Assembly (NCBI GenBank): GCA_029204225.1
Contig: CM055102.1
Span: forward strand, 49,425,044-49,489,043
DNA from: Diphasiastrum complanatum
Lineage: Eukaryota > Streptophyta > Lycopodiopsida > Lycopodiales > Lycopodiaceae
Reading direction: 5' to 3'
DNA: 64,000 nucleotides
The first letter of the stretch is position 1; every line of letters begins with the position of its first letter. Made by a program: the position numbers and the translations under genes. Below the pieces are notes generated by a model. It had not been told where the DNA came from. It was given only the letters and a program-made list of their open reading frames with translations, and did no database searches. Positions 22,628-34,258 of this stretch are shown here, piece after piece.

Positions 22628-24059
22628 AAGTGGACATCTGAATGTATTAGCTCAAGAGGATGATATGTTTTAGTGATAGAACTTGGAAAAGCCTTCTTAT
22701 GTGCTTCACAAACCTTTTCCTCCTTTTCTAAGGACCTTGGAAGGCCTAAAGAAAGCTTGTCCTTGCACATAGCCTCCATGGAACTTGGATTGATGTGTCC
22801 AAGTCTTTTGTGCCAATTTTGACAATTTGTTCCCCTCGGCTAGCTCGGCTAGCATCACAACATTGGTGTCAACAAAAGCATCTAACTTGTAAAGCTTTCC
22901 AATTCTAGTGCCTTTAGAAATAACTTTGCCCTTCTTCTTTATGTAACAATCATTACAAGTGAATTCCACACAAAAACCATTATCAACCATTTTTCCAACA
23001 CTAAGTAGATATTAGTGATGCTAGTAATGTACAAGACTCCTTCAACATTGACATTTCTTGAAGATCCTAAGCACAAGGGGATAGAACCTACTTCTACTAT
23101 CTTACAAACATTATCATTGGCTATAAAAATAGACTTGATTGAAAAGTACTCCCTTTGACTTGTCATGTGGGAACTTGCCCCACTATCTATCCACCATGGA
23201 TCTTCCCCCTTCAAGCTTGATGAAGAAAATCTTGATATCATTAGTGAGTCCTCATGTGGAATCTCTTCCTCATCTTGGATGATTTTTGCTTGTCCTTGTG
23301 GTTGCTTCTTTTTGAAGCATTCCGAGGCATAGTGCCCCATCTTGCTACAATAGTAGCATTTGATCTTGGACTTGTCCTTCCTGGCCTTGCTTGAGTTGGA
23401 GTTGAAGATCCATCTTGATCTTCAATCTTTGCTTTCTTGAATGTGGCTCCCTTGCTCTTGGTTTTGCCCTTACCTTTGTGAAGAGTGCTTGATCATCTCC
23501 ATCATGGATAAAGAGCCTATCCATCCTTGCATTGAAGTGTTGTCTCCTATTCTCCTTAGCCATGAGGACACCTTTAAGGTCTTCAAGTAAGGGCAATTTG
23601 CCCATTATGGGATATCCTTGCACCAAGTTACAGAAATATACACAAAGGCCATTCAAGATAAGTTGTACAAGTTCATCTTCCTTTATAGATTCTCCTATAA
23701 ACGAAAGTTCTTTGTTTAGCTCCTTGACCCTTAAAACATATGATTGAGCACTCCCTCCCTTCTTTTGGTAGCTTTGAAACATTAAGGCAAGCAATCTTGT
23801 AGTGTTCTTTGACTTATAAACCTTTTGAAGGGACTCCCAAACCTCTTGCTCTGAGGTACATTCTCATTGGCTACATTCATTTTGATACAATGAAGGGCTA
23901 GTTTGAACCTCTTCTTGTATTTAGTAAATTCTTGAGGGTAGATAGGCTCATCCTTATCCCCACTCACTATATCCATCAAATCTTGAATTATAGTAGTTTC
24001 CAAATATAATAGTTTGATTTGCTCAACCTATCATTAGAATCCAAAAGATAAGCATTCAT
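22628..24059 (-). pseudogene. Copia gag, protease and pre-integrase remnant
   Basis: The minus-strand start ATG is at 24059 (MNAYLLDSNDRLSKSNYYIWK). Gag continues with ALHCIKMNV, SYVLRVKELNKEL.FIGE and LVQLILNGL. A zinc-knuckle remnant follows (second half GHYASECFKK), then the protease motif WWIDSGASSHM, LGSSRNVNVEGVLY and the pre-integrase end CEAHKKAFPSSITK..HPLELIHSD at about 22700-22640. Frames break at least four times and integrase, RT and RNase H are missing. The leader and 5' LTR of the same element probably lie at 28501-29200, displaced by the insertion at 24092. Confidence 0.85.
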
Positions 24060-24091
24060 GGATACACAATAGAAAGGATACAAGTACTAGC

Positions 24092-24768
24092 TGTGAAGAA
24101 TTGCCAAAAATTGGCAAATCTAGCTTGATAAAAAACTATGTAGTATAATGTAAATTTTGTACATAAGTGGATTCCACACATGTGAGGCCATGATGTAGGT
24201 TAGGTCAAGTCAAGAGAGTTGGTCATGTCTATTTGGTGGTCATCCCTACTTTATAGGACCTACACCTAAGTTTAAGGTGAAAATTTGACCTACTAGCTAC
24301 CTACCAAGCATAACTCTAGGATCTAGGCTAGGGTTTCATTTTAGGTCAAGGAGAGTGAGTTAACTTCCTTATTAAATGCTGGAAATCCACCTAACTTCAA
24401 GAAGGAAGTCGAATTTGCTATGTATTCCAAGCTCCCATAGTGAGAAGATAGAAAATTTTTGGAGCTCATTGGCAATCTCAAGCTAGTTCACTTTGTACAT
24501 TGAGTTTTTGTGATCCAAATGAAACCAAATAAATTTTTACTTGTTTCTCAAGTTGAAGGCCGTACTAAAGCCTGTAGTACACACGTGTGGGCTCGGATTT
24601 CAATATTTGTCAATGCTTTTGATTGTTAATGCTTGTTGTTTGTCAAATTGCCAATCTAGATCAACTTTTTGATGACTAGTTTTTTGATAGGTTGTTAAGC
24701 AAGCATCCAATCACTCTTGTGGATATTTTGTAGATCCATTTATGGTCCTAAAGTACAGTACTTTCACA
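24092..24768 (+). repeat. 5' LTR of the 24-28.5 kb Copia
   Basis: 677 bp, TG...CA termini. Compared with 27959-28500 it differs by few substitutions and lacks ~20 bp (GAGCCACATGGGAAACCCATCC is only in the 3' copy), suggesting a fairly recent insertion. Confidence 0.92.
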
Positions 24769-24781
24769 TGGTATCAGAGCC
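24769..24781 (+). other. tRNA-iMet primer-binding site
   Basis: TGGTATCAGAGCC directly abutting the LTR terminal CA. Confidence 0.92.
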
Positions 24782-25573
24782 AAGTACAAGAGCATAATCC
24801 ATTGATATAAGGCAAATCCATTTTTAGCAAGTTTTGGTGCTAAAAACTAGTATTGAGAGGGCAAGCTAGAATCTTGATTTTGGTGAGGACATTTAATCCC
24901 AAACTTGGTAAGGGTCCAAATCCGTACTATCCACATGTGTGGGCACCTCTGAACCTGCATTTAATGCATGGCATTCATTTGATCCAAAGATATTCAATTT
25001 GTGAGCTTTTGATGTAATTTTTGGTGGAAATCTTAGGATAAACTACCAAGATTGAGTGCCATTGATTAGATTTGACTTAGGGTCATGAGATATAATTAAT
25101 CTAGGCTGAAATTAGGTCCTCTAAACTTGTTTTACAGGTCTTGAAAGTACATCAAAAAGTGTGAAAGAGATTAAGTCATTTTTCTGTCCAAAAATAGCCA
25201 AAATTGGCAAGATTTGATTGTAAGTAGATTTCACATCATCTTATCTTCATTCCAACTTTGTGAGGGAGCACTATAACTGAGATTATAAGTCCATTTGTTG
25301 GATTAAAAATCTAATTTGAGTGAAACACTACAAGAGAGAGACCTTAGTGAGTTTCTAGAGACAATCAAATCCATTTCTTGGCAAGATTTGTTTGAAAGTA
25401 GTTTTCACTTCATCTTATCTTCATTCCAACTTTGTGAGGGAGTGATAGAACTGTGATTATAGGTCCATTTGTTGGATTAGAAATCAAATTTAAGTGAAAC
25501 ACTGCAAGTGTGAGACCTTTGTGAGTTTCAAGTCAATCAAATCTACTTCTTGTTTGTAGAAGTCACTAGTAAG

Positions 25574-26557
25574 ATGGGATCTGCTGGAGCATACCTTCTA
25601 GAAGCTAGTGAGAGGTTGAATTCTACAAATCATGCTATTTGGAAGGTTAGGATGGAGTCACTCTTGGTGCTCCAGGACCTTTATGAGCTCTTGATTGAAG
25701 ATGAAGATGAACCTCTAGGTGCACAGGAGTTAGCTAGATACAAGAAGAGATCTAGGCTTGCACTTCATTGTGTGAAGATGAATGTGAGCAATGATTTGTT
25801 GAGAGAAGTATCAGCTTGTACTAGTGCTAAAGAGGCTTGGGAGTCTTTAAAATCAATCTATGAGTCTAGCAACACTTCTAGAGTTCTTATGCTTAGAAAT
25901 CAAATTTTGCAAAGCATGAGAAGAACTGAGGAGAGTGCACAAGATTATGTACTCAGAATCAAGTCTCTAGATAGGGAGTTGGCTTCCATTGGAGAGAAGA
26001 TTCATGATGCAGAGCTTGTACAGATTGTCCTCAATGGTCTAGGAGATGACTTTGCAAATTTGGTCCAAAGTTTTGCCATCCAAGACACTTTGCCAACTAT
26101 AGAAAAACTTCACAGTGTATTAGTGGCTGAAGAGTGTAGGATGCTCCATGCAAAATCTAGGATGAGTTCCTTGTCTTTGCAGGATGGTGATGAGAAAGCC
26201 AATTTCTCAGTCAAGGGCAAAAAGAAGACCAATGGAAAGAAGAAGCATCCAAAGGAGGCCAAAGAAGAGGATGATGCATCAAGCTCAAAGGACAAGTCAA
26301 AGCAGAAATGCTTTTTTTGTGGAAAGAAGGGGCATTATGCATCTGAATGCTACAAGAGGCTAAGAGCACAAGTGGAAGAGGATAAACAAGGAAACCTTGC
26401 AAAGGAGGAGGAGGATGATGAAGTAGATGTATTCTTGATGAAGAGAATAAGCAATAGCAATTCAAGAGACAATTGGTGGATCGACAGTGGGGCTAGCTCT
26501 CACATGTCTTGTGAAAAGGACTTTTTTCTCAACCTTACACTCTTTCAATGCTGCTAA
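25574..26557 (+). CDS. gag: Copia Gag with protease start (truncated polyprotein)
   Basis: About 327 residues from ATG 25574, chosen because MGSAGAYLLEASERLN matches gag starts of the copies at 24.06 and 46.8 kb. Gag domain motifs: NHAIWKVRMESLL, YKKRSRLALHCVKM, SAKEAWESLKSIYE, SAQDYVLRIKSLDREL and LVQIVLNGLG. One CCHC zinc knuckle, CFFCGKKGHYASEC, lies near residue 250, after a basic, lysine-rich stretch. The protease active site IDSGASSHM lies near the end. It is the longest intact frame in the window. A TAA at 26555-26557 ends it within the protease domain. Gag coats the RNA and forms the particle; this one could in principle be packaged by helper enzymes. Confidence 0.88.
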   Translation: MGSAGAYLLEASERLNSTNHAIWKVRMESLLVLQDLYELLIEDEDEPLGAQELARYKKRSRLALHCVKMNVSNDLLREVSACTSAKEAWESLKSIYESSNTSRVLMLRNQILQSMRRTEESAQDYVLRIKSLDRELASIGEKIHDAELVQIVLNGLGDDFANLVQSFAIQDTLPTIEKLHSVLVAEECRMLHAKSRMSSLSLQDGDEKANFSVKGKKKTNGKKKHPKEAKEEDDASSSKDKSKQKCFFCGKKGHYASECYKRLRAQVEEDKQGNLAKEEEDDEVDVFLMKRISNSNSRDNWWIDSGASSHMSCEKDFFLNLTLFQCC

Positions 26558-27760
26558 AAGTTTGTCTTTACTGCAAATGATGAAGAGTGTAGGATAGATG
26601 GTGTTGGTACCATCTCTTTGTGTCTAGAATCCTAAAAATGCATGGATCTAGAAAATGTCCTTTATGTACCATCAATCACCAAGAATATGCTTAGTGTTGG
26701 TCTACTCTTAGAAAGTGGTTTGGATGTCCACTTTAAGCATGGTGTTTGCTTCATCTTGAAGAATGATGTTTGCATTGCAAAGGGATTTAAACATGGAAGA
26801 CTGTTTAAGTTGCATTGCAAAGGGATTTAAACATGGAAGACTATTTAAGTTGGAAAATAGTGTTGCTTTTGAAAGAATGAGCTTGGCAAATGAGGAGATC
26901 ACTCAAGAGGAGATCTTGGCAAAGTGTGACCTTGCTTGCATTGAGGACGAGCATCAAAGGAGGAAGATCTTGAGGATCAGCCTCAAAGCATGAGAGTTCC
27001 AAGGGAGTCCTCAATGACAATGGCCGAGTCATCAAATTGCATGCAAATTGTCCATTCAAGTGTGCATCTTGCAAAAGTGGGGAGCATTGGAGAGTCTACT
27101 ATCTTTGAATACTTTTTGGAAAGTAGTAGTAGACATGAGGTGACTTGTTTCTTACCTTTAAGATTCATGGTGTTTATTACTTTGTATGACAAGACAATGA
27201 CATGGGATGCTTTGAAATCTACATTTGGTGTTGATAAAGCAATTTCATTGGATAACTATTTTTGTAATAGTTTGAATAGAGTCATAAAAGATGAAACATC
27301 ATTTTCTTTGGAAATCTTTGTGTCCACATGCTTTGTGCATGATCATTCCAATGTAAGGACCAAAGATTATCCTATTTCAATGACAAGAATAATGGTAGTG
27401 TTTTGCTCTTCAAGTAGAGATTGTAGAATCGACTTGTTTTCAACCAAAGAATTTGTCAATGGTGGAAATGTGATCTTTCAAGAGTGAAAGATCTGTAAAC
27501 TTGAAGAAGCACCTTTGGATCAACACCTTATTCAATTCATTGATGTTTTGGATTCAAGTCAAGTGGAGGATCAAGCTCAAGACCCGAGGACTCCGAGAAG
27601 AATCTTGAGTATCAAGATAGAGCTATCAAGGCTCAATCATATGGACCAAGCAAGGCAAGTTGTCTTTGGCAACATTATTTATGCACTTAATATTTTAATT
27701 GATGTATCTTCAAGTGCACAAAATACCTTGGAATCCATGGCTTGGCATGATGTTTAGTTT
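26558..27760 (+). pseudogene. Decayed pre-integrase/integrase and linker of the same Copia
   Basis: 26642-26770 reads VLYVPSITKNMLSVG and GLDVHFKHGV (end of protease, start of pre-integrase). A perfect-period 40-bp duplication follows (26770-26849). The frame at 26990-27487 looks novel but aligns piecewise with Copia integrase: NYFCNSL, LEIFVSTCFVH.H...RTKDYP, MVVFCSSS...LFST...NGGNVIFQE. It corresponds to ANYLCNRL...LRIFGCVCFVH...TRKKEDP...VGY...VIF. The linker with PRTPRRILS follows. No RT remains except MEHLVRDP..GGERSF near 27800. Confidence 0.7.
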
Positions 27761-27958
27761 TGAAGTGTGATACAGGTGTATAGACACATTTATGGAACAT
27801 CTTGTAAGGGATCCTCTAAGAGGTGGTGAAAGATCCTTCATGGACATCTATTGGAGTCTCAAAAATTCCTTTTTCGTAGCTGGATTTTTTAGACACTTCT
27901 AAAAGCTTTCATTCATCCATTAAAAGAGTTGTAAATTGATCAAGCTAAATTTGAGGAG

Positions 27959-28500
27959 TGTGAAGAATTGCCAAAAATTGGCAAATCTAGCTTGATCAAA
28001 AACTATGTAGTATAATGTAAATTTTGTACATAAGTGGTTTCCACACATGTGAGGCCATGAGCCACATGGGAAACCCATCCTAATGTAGGTTAGGTCAAGT
28101 CAAGAGAGTTGGTCATGTCTATTTGGTGGTCATCCCTACTTTATAGGACCTACACCTAAGTTTAAGGTGAAAATTTGACCAACTAGCTACCTACCAAGCA
28201 TAACTCTAGGATCTAGGCTAGGGTTTCATTTTAGGTCAAGGAGAGTGAGTTAACTTCCTTATTACATGCTGGAAATCCACATAACTTCAAGAAGGAAGTC
28301 GAATTTGCTATGTATTCCAAGCTCCCATAGTGAGAAGATAGAAAAATTTTTTGGAGCTCGTTGGCAATCTCAAGCTAGTTCACTTTGTACATTGAGTTTT
28401 TGTGATCCAAATGAAACCAAATCAATTTCTACTTGTTTCTCAAGTTGAAGGCCGTACTAAAGCCTGTAGTACACACATGTGGGCTCGTATTTCAATATTT
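27959..28500 (+). repeat. 3' LTR (truncated) of the 24-28.5 kb Copia
   Basis: Begins TGTGAAGAATTGCC after the purine tract TTTGAGGAG. Matches the 5' LTR up to ATTTCAATATTTG, then stops at a junction with unrelated leader sequence. Confidence 0.9.
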
Positions 28501-28805
28501 GCGCAAAATGCTTTGGAATGAACCTAAATCACTCTTAGGAGGAGAACAACCTAAATCAGCTCCAAAAAGTTTGATCCTTCTGCCTCTTCAATGCTTGGTC
28601 TTGTAGATAAGAAGTGGCTTGATCTTGGTTTTAGAGGTCTAAACACATGTATATCAGATCCTACAAGACTCCTCTTCACTTAGTTTGATCAAGAATGGAG
28701 ATACAAATCATAGATAATCACAAAGAATCAATCAATGCTTGAATTGATCAAAATCTATGGTGCTAGTGAATCAAATTGCAAGAATTTAGCTCATTTCATA
28801 ATATA
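28501..28805 (-). other. Leader of a minus-strand Copia
   Basis: Lies between a reverse-oriented primer site and the truncated LTR. Together with the 33 bp at 24060-24091 it gives a leader of ~340 bp for the gag at 22.6-24.06 kb. Confidence 0.6.
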
Positions 28806-28817
28806 GCTCTGATACCA
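28806..28817 (-). other. tRNA-iMet primer-binding site (minus strand)
   Basis: GCTCTGATACCA, reverse complement of TGGTATCAGAGC, immediately left of TGTTGAGACTTG, the end of a minus-strand LTR. Confidence 0.88.
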
Positions 28818-29200
28818 TGTTGAGACTTGTAGCAAAAAGACTTCAATAAATGTTTGAAATGATGGAGGAAGCACCTTGAATGAATCCAATTGAGATCCTA
28901 TAGCCAAAACACCTACCAATTTAGTATTTCCTAGCTTTCCCTTGGCTTGACCTCCACTACAAGGCTCAAGATCTTGTAATTCCCTTCACATGTGTGAATG
29001 TACGGACCATCACAAGTAGAATATAGTATTTTAACTTGCTAATCGATCCCACAATTGCAAAGCACTCAACATAGATAGAAAATGTCAAGCATATGGATCA
29101 CCAACAACATTGGTAGATGGAAAACCAAATTTTTACTCATAATTTGATGAAGAATTCATCACATATTTATACATAGGTAGTTCGGATCTGAGCATTTTAG
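28818..29200 (-). repeat. 5' LTR of minus-strand Copia (right end not fixed)
   Basis: Terminal sequence on the minus strand ..CAAGTCTCAACA. A minus-strand TATA box CTATGTATAAATATG lies at 29161-29176. The LTR probably continues past 29200, but I could not locate its start. Confidence 0.6.
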
Positions 29201-29211
29201 GGCTTCTCTTG

Positions 29212-29595
29212 AACCTCTCAATTAACCATGATATAAAAATTCAAATATAAGTGAGGTGAATTGATGATGTTATCACTACAATTGAACATATGATTTAGCA
29301 TATGGTAAATCTATTGAAATCTATTTAAATTTTGGTATGACATATGTTTATTTGTAATGATTTTACCAATAATAAATTGCTAGATCTGTTATTAAATGAC
29401 TAGTGAATTTAAAGATATCAACAACATTAAATGCAAAATCACCAGATTGTCTATGAGTTTTAGTTATCGTTTAGAAAACCAAATTTTGAAATTGTTATTT
29501 TATTGTAGAAGAAGTCGAACCTTTCAATCGATCATGATGTAAAAATTCAGATATAAGTGAGATAAATTAATGATGTTATCACTGCAATTGACATG
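29212..29595. repeat. Two ~80-bp direct repeats, 303 bp apart
   Basis: GAACCTYTCAATYRAYCATGATRTAAAAATTC..ATATAAGTGAG to TGATGTTATCACTRCAATTGA is found at 29212 and 29515. Around them the DNA is AT-rich without coding signs. Confidence 0.7.
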
Positions 29596-29863
29596 GTAGA
29601 AAATCAAAATTTGAATTATATTTGCACAAAATTTATGCCTCAATTTGATCTATCTCAATATTTGCATCTAAGAGTCAAAGATGAAATCATATGCACATTG
29701 TTGTTTTTTGTAGAAACGTATTTTAAGTTAAAAAATTTGAAATAAGAATGTGTGTTAAGAATGATACATTTAACAAGATACGACAAACTAATAAATGTGA
29801 ACCATTTGTACATGTTTGTGGATGTGAGAACAAAACAAAAGAACACCTTAAATGTAAAAATTT

Positions 29864-30241
29864 CATTAGAGGAGTTTTGAGCTCCAAAAAGACCCTTTAA
29901 GAATTCGTGCAAGATGTCTTTTATATTATTAAAATATTATAACACTAATACTTTTGACTTTCCATAACTTCTTAATCATTGCTTAGAAGTATGTCATCTA
30001 AGATATTATTGGAAAGCCCTTGTTGAGCGCTTTCCAATGTACCAAACTCCGCTAAATTTAAACTTACCACTAAAAAGTTATGCCATTTTTAGTGTGGAAT
30101 CAAAATGTGGACTCAAAAAGTTACGTTATGTAGATTTCGAATTCGAGTGTTTTGATTGGTCCATGTGTAAGAAACTTTTGAGAAAAAAAATAAAAAGAAT
30201 CTTTACAAAGGGTCTTTTTGAAATTTAGAACTCTTCTAATG
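29864..30241. mobile_element. 378-bp MITE with ~35-bp terminal inverted repeats
   Basis: The left end CATTAGAGGAGTTTTGAGC..CAAAAAGACCCTTT pairs with the right end, whose reverse complement is CATTAGAAGAGTTCTAAAT..CAAAAAGACCCTTT. There is no coding capacity. A second, partial copy is at 33933-34065. Target duplications are not obvious, so the superfamily is open. Confidence 0.8.
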
Positions 30242-31660
30242 AGACACAAAAAGAGAATTGTCGAAGATAATTAACATTAAAAGCATCGTGTAAATTATTG
30301 CAAAATGCATGTTTTTATTTAGGACACCTTATGACACATGTGTTTATTTATTTATTTATTTTAATATTCTAAAAAAACTATTTAGTCCCTATATAAATGT
30401 CACAAACTTGTGAGTGTCATCTTGTTGAGTGAATTTAAACTGCATAGATTTACTTTGCACATCGCCCATAATAACTTCGAAAATCATTTGATAGTGCAGT
30501 TTAAAAGACAGTTGTTTACAATGCAATGTAAAATATCTGCTATATTTAATGTGATAGATTTAGTCTTCACACATGCCATTACAAATTTCAAAAACGAATT
30601 GATAGCCAATTTGAAAATAATGATTGTTTTCAAGACCACATTTCAAAAATAATATACATTTATTGAAATATTTGCTATAGGTAAACAAATTCAGCACTCT
30701 CTAAGGTAAACAAATTCAGCACTCCATATACATTCCTTGAAATATGCTCTAAAATCAATCACTTACCTAAATATTCATTGATGGAATTAAAAAATTGACT
30801 ACCTTGTTTTCAAAAGTTTTCCATAGTTTAATGTTAGGAACTAAATTATAATTTTTCCATTTATTTTTTACAATATCTAACACCTTTAAAAACAAAACAT
30901 TCATTATTTGCAATAAGAATAGAATTTTATCAAGTCACTATCATTAATACATCTCTCTTACTCAGTTTGTTGTGGCTCTCCCATATATTGAAATATTAAT
31001 TGTCAAAGATATTGTTGAGAGTTGTAATTATCATTCATAAGATATAAACAAACAAATAATTACAAAAATCAAATATTAAAAAACAAGAGATGTGTAAAGA
31101 TATATAATTTTTTGAGATGTAAACTTGTCTTGTTTTTTATGTTTTAAATGAAAGTTTATAACCAAAGTAATAAAATTGAGAAAGTCCTGGCTATAAGTAC
31201 TCTTCAACAATCACAAGATGACAATAGATGGACAATGTTGCAAAAAATAGAATTAATTATTTTGTGGAATTTTAAGTTTTACTCCGTATAGCTAATATTG
31301 TGAAAATTTATTTTTTCTAATAGCGCTTTTTATTGTGGTTAAGGACCCCAAACTTGAGGTCAAGATCTATATTTAGTCTGAGATGTTACGTCTCGAGTTA
31401 ATCCCAATTGACCAGGCCTTGACCATGGGTGCCAAGAATAGTCCACTTGATGTTTTTAATTTTCACAATAGCTATTATTATTAGCCATAATGAGTAATAT
31501 TGGTTTTGGAAGCTAGGATTAGGGTTCTTGGAGGTGGCTACCTACCTATACTTAGGCATAATTTGAAAAACCTTGCCTAGGAGGGCATGGTAGAAACCTA
31601 CACAAGGAATGTCATATTTTTTGTCATTTTATTCAATGTATCTTGTGCTAGATATCATTG
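30242..31660. other. Unassigned AT-rich DNA
   Basis: Contains a TTTA microsatellite near 30343, a 25-bp-period duplication (AGGTAAACAAATTCAGCACTC at 30679 and 30704) and, at 30965-31075, an inverted piece of the 8.5-8.6 kb repeat (TTTGTTGTGGCTCTCCC...). No gene supported. Confidence 0.5.
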
Positions 31661-32744
31661 ATACTCGTTAACTAGTACTAGTCCTTGTGCTACTCATAAT
31701 TGGGTTTACTCTTGTGAGTGGTTATGGTACTACGTGATGCCTTAATCAAGAACCTACTAACAAACGGTATTGTAATTCTCATCATCTGGAATGAGTTGTG
31801 TTGATCCAATCTACATCTCTATTTCATTGGATTGGTTTGTCTTATGCATAAGGTCGATAGGATTTTGATATCTAATTCATCCTTGGGAGATGTTACAGTG
31901 GTATCAGAGCCATGGAATGTGTATTATATTGATTTTGATCACTAGTGATACATTTATTTCTAGAAATAATCAATAGTAACTCTATGGGGCTCAAAAAAAT
32001 TGGCAAGTAGCTTGTTTGATAGATGATTGTTTTTTGGTCTCTAGAACCATACTCATATTGAGTAAATAGTGCCAAAAAGCACTTTCAAGCATTTTCCACT
32101 AGTTGTTTTGCAAAAAATGTAGATAAATGTAGTAGAATAGCCAATTTTGTTAAAAGTAGCAAAACTAGTTATTAAATTTGTTCTTTTTTATTTTCTCCTT
32201 AAGTATAATTTTCTCAGTTACCAATTTATCAAATATAATAAAGTAACCAAACATGTGTACTAGAATCGATAAAAGTGGTGGATACTTTATCATTTGAACT
32301 AAAAGTTTTAATCTTTTCAATTTTTGTATTGTTTTTTGTTCTGCTAATGCAAGCTATTTCAGGAGGATGATTATATTAAGATTTTTATTTGCAAATAGGC
32401 AAGGGCCAATAATTAGGGCTCAAACATTTTTCCAAATTCTACTTTGTTAATGCATCAAAGGCTACAAACATTAATTGATTTGTAGAATCAAAATAACAGA
32501 CCGAAATCTCAAATTTAATAGTTATATTTGTAGTTGTTGTTAGTATTCACTAGTAAATTGTCATATCAATCTAACTCATGACAAGAAATCGAAATTGTTG
32601 AATGATTGTATTAATCGATAGTCTAGCTACTTTAAATTTTAAAGGATTCAAAAGATAAATGAACTGACGAGTTATTGTATCTTGGACATAAAATAATATC
32701 ATGGATTGATAATTGATTGTGGTAAAATCAAGACAAAGAGTACT
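31660..32744 (-). repeat. Dispersed repeat, copy 2 of 8.1-8.96 kb
   Basis: Inverted relative to copy 1, with high identity over several blocks. The central ~62-bp segment 31876-31937, which holds the primer-site sequence 31899-31911, is not inverted. An extra ~300 bp (32085-32375) between blocks is absent from copy 1. Confidence 0.75.
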
Positions 32745-33932
32745 TGCAACAAGGTGTGCGAGCTGTGCGAGTTTCTCAACCTTCAGTCAACTATGTGAGT
32801 ACTTGAGGTTTGATTGTCTACTGTGCAAGTCATTTCCAAGTTTGTGTGAGTCATTTTGTTCTCCTGTGCGAGTCATTTTTTAGTTCTTTTGGGAATCTTT
32901 CAAAACTGTGCGAGTTATTTCCAAGTTTGTGCAAGTCACTCTGTTTCCCTATGCGAGTCATTTTCTAGTTCTTTTGGGAACCTTTCAAAACCTGTGCGAG
33001 TCATTTTGGTCCCCTATGCGACTCATTTTATAGTTCTTTTTGGGAACCTTTCAAACCTGTGCGTCATTACCAGGTTTGTGCAGGTCATCTTCCAACTCTG
33101 TGCAAGTCATCTTTTCCCCTATGTGAGTCATTTTGACTTGTTTTACGCAAGAATCTGCCCTCAACTATTGTTAGACACTGTAGGATATTGTGCAAATTAT
33201 GTGCTAATGGATTTTGGTTTTCCTTATGATATTCTATGAACAGCTTTTCATTAAACCAACCATTCCCTTTCCATTGACTGTGCGAGTTCATAAACTCTCA
33301 AAATTCTGTTGTGCGAGTTCATAAACCTTCCGAGTCAAGTATGCGGGTACTCACAGTCAGGTTAACTGTGCTTAATCCCAACCATAGTATTTTAGCAAGT
33401 AAACCACTCGCCCAACATAAAAATGGATGTGTGGTAAGTTGATCTCCACTCTAATGAAGTGGGCAAGTACTCCTTGATACCGACATTTAGAAAAAATAAA
33501 ACCAAATTGCATCGAAAATTCACCTGTACGAATAGGCCCCTAGGAATTTTTCTATAAGTTCCTTGCTTCGTAGTCCATTTGAGTTGACGAGTCATTCCTT
33601 GATATTTGCACCGACTCTTGTCAGCTACAAGAGCACTAGAGAAGGTGACAAAAAAAAAAAAAATTCGCCTCGCTCACCACATTGCGGGCCTCCACTAATC
33701 ACAATCGATAACTTTTATCAGTGAGCGAGTACGCTTTTCACACAGTTTCTCAACATAGAAGAAATTGAGCGAAACGTCTACCCACTTGTGTGCATTTCTT
33801 GAAAAACCCTTACCATTTTGTGTTGACCAAGCTCTGTCCACTCGCCCAGCTGTCTGGCATCTTTTAAACATTTTCGACCAATCGGCCATCCCAGCCATGT
33901 GGTGTCTTAGCTCCGTTCACTCTGCATTTTAG
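32745..33932 (-). repeat. Dispersed CTCGCACA repeat, copy 2 of 13.5-14.9 kb
   Basis: Reverse complement matches 13500-14890, including the TGTGCGAGTCA array (32780-33130) and the 3' part with TTCGACCAATC, TTAGCTCCGTTCACTCTRCATTTTAGCATC. It is fused directly to the 8.1-kb-type repeat on its left and to a MITE fragment on its right. Confidence 0.75.
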
Positions 33933-34065
33933 CATCCATTAGAGGAGTTCCAAAATAAAAAAAGACCCTTTGTAAAGATACTTTTATTTTTTTTCTTTAG
34001 TTTCGACCGTCACCAAGCCCAATCAAAATGCACAGATTTGAAATCTACGTAACGTAGTTCAAATT
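33933..34065. mobile_element. Partial MITE copy
   Basis: CATTAGAGGAGTTCCAAAA..AAAAAGACCCTTTGTAAAGAT..., then sequence equal to the reverse complement of 30110-30241. One terminus only; the rest is lost. Confidence 0.75.
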
Positions 34066-34258
34066 AACTGAGAAATAAAAATGCAATATAAGAGACTTTG
34101 AAATTTGTGTCCGGGCACCATGGACGTATCCCATTGGTTTCTTCTTCTTGCCCGACACGTGCTAAGTTGTCCGACGTCAATACTTAAATTTACTTGACTA
34201 TGCTGGTTAGTATAATGAAATTTTCTGACTATACTAGTTACAGTTATAGAAATACAGT

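Larger units (their letters stand above)
24092..28500 (+). mobile_element. Non-autonomous Copia element, 3' LTR truncated
   Basis: The 5' LTR 24092-24768 (TGTGAAGAATTGCC...TTTCACA) is followed at once by the primer site TGGTATCAGAGCC. The matching 3' LTR starts at 27959 after AATTTGAGGAG. It breaks off at 28500, about 180 bp short of its end. The internal ~3.2 kb codes for gag and protease, but integrase and RT are reduced to decayed scraps. The element sits 33 bp upstream of the gag ATG of a minus-strand Copia, i.e. inside that element's leader. Confidence 0.9.

Noticed and set aside
26990-27487. 165-codon ORF that looked like a novel gene captured by the Copia element
   Set aside because: Piecewise alignment with integrase C-terminal motifs (NYFCNSL, CFVH, NVIFQE) shows it is decayed integrase.
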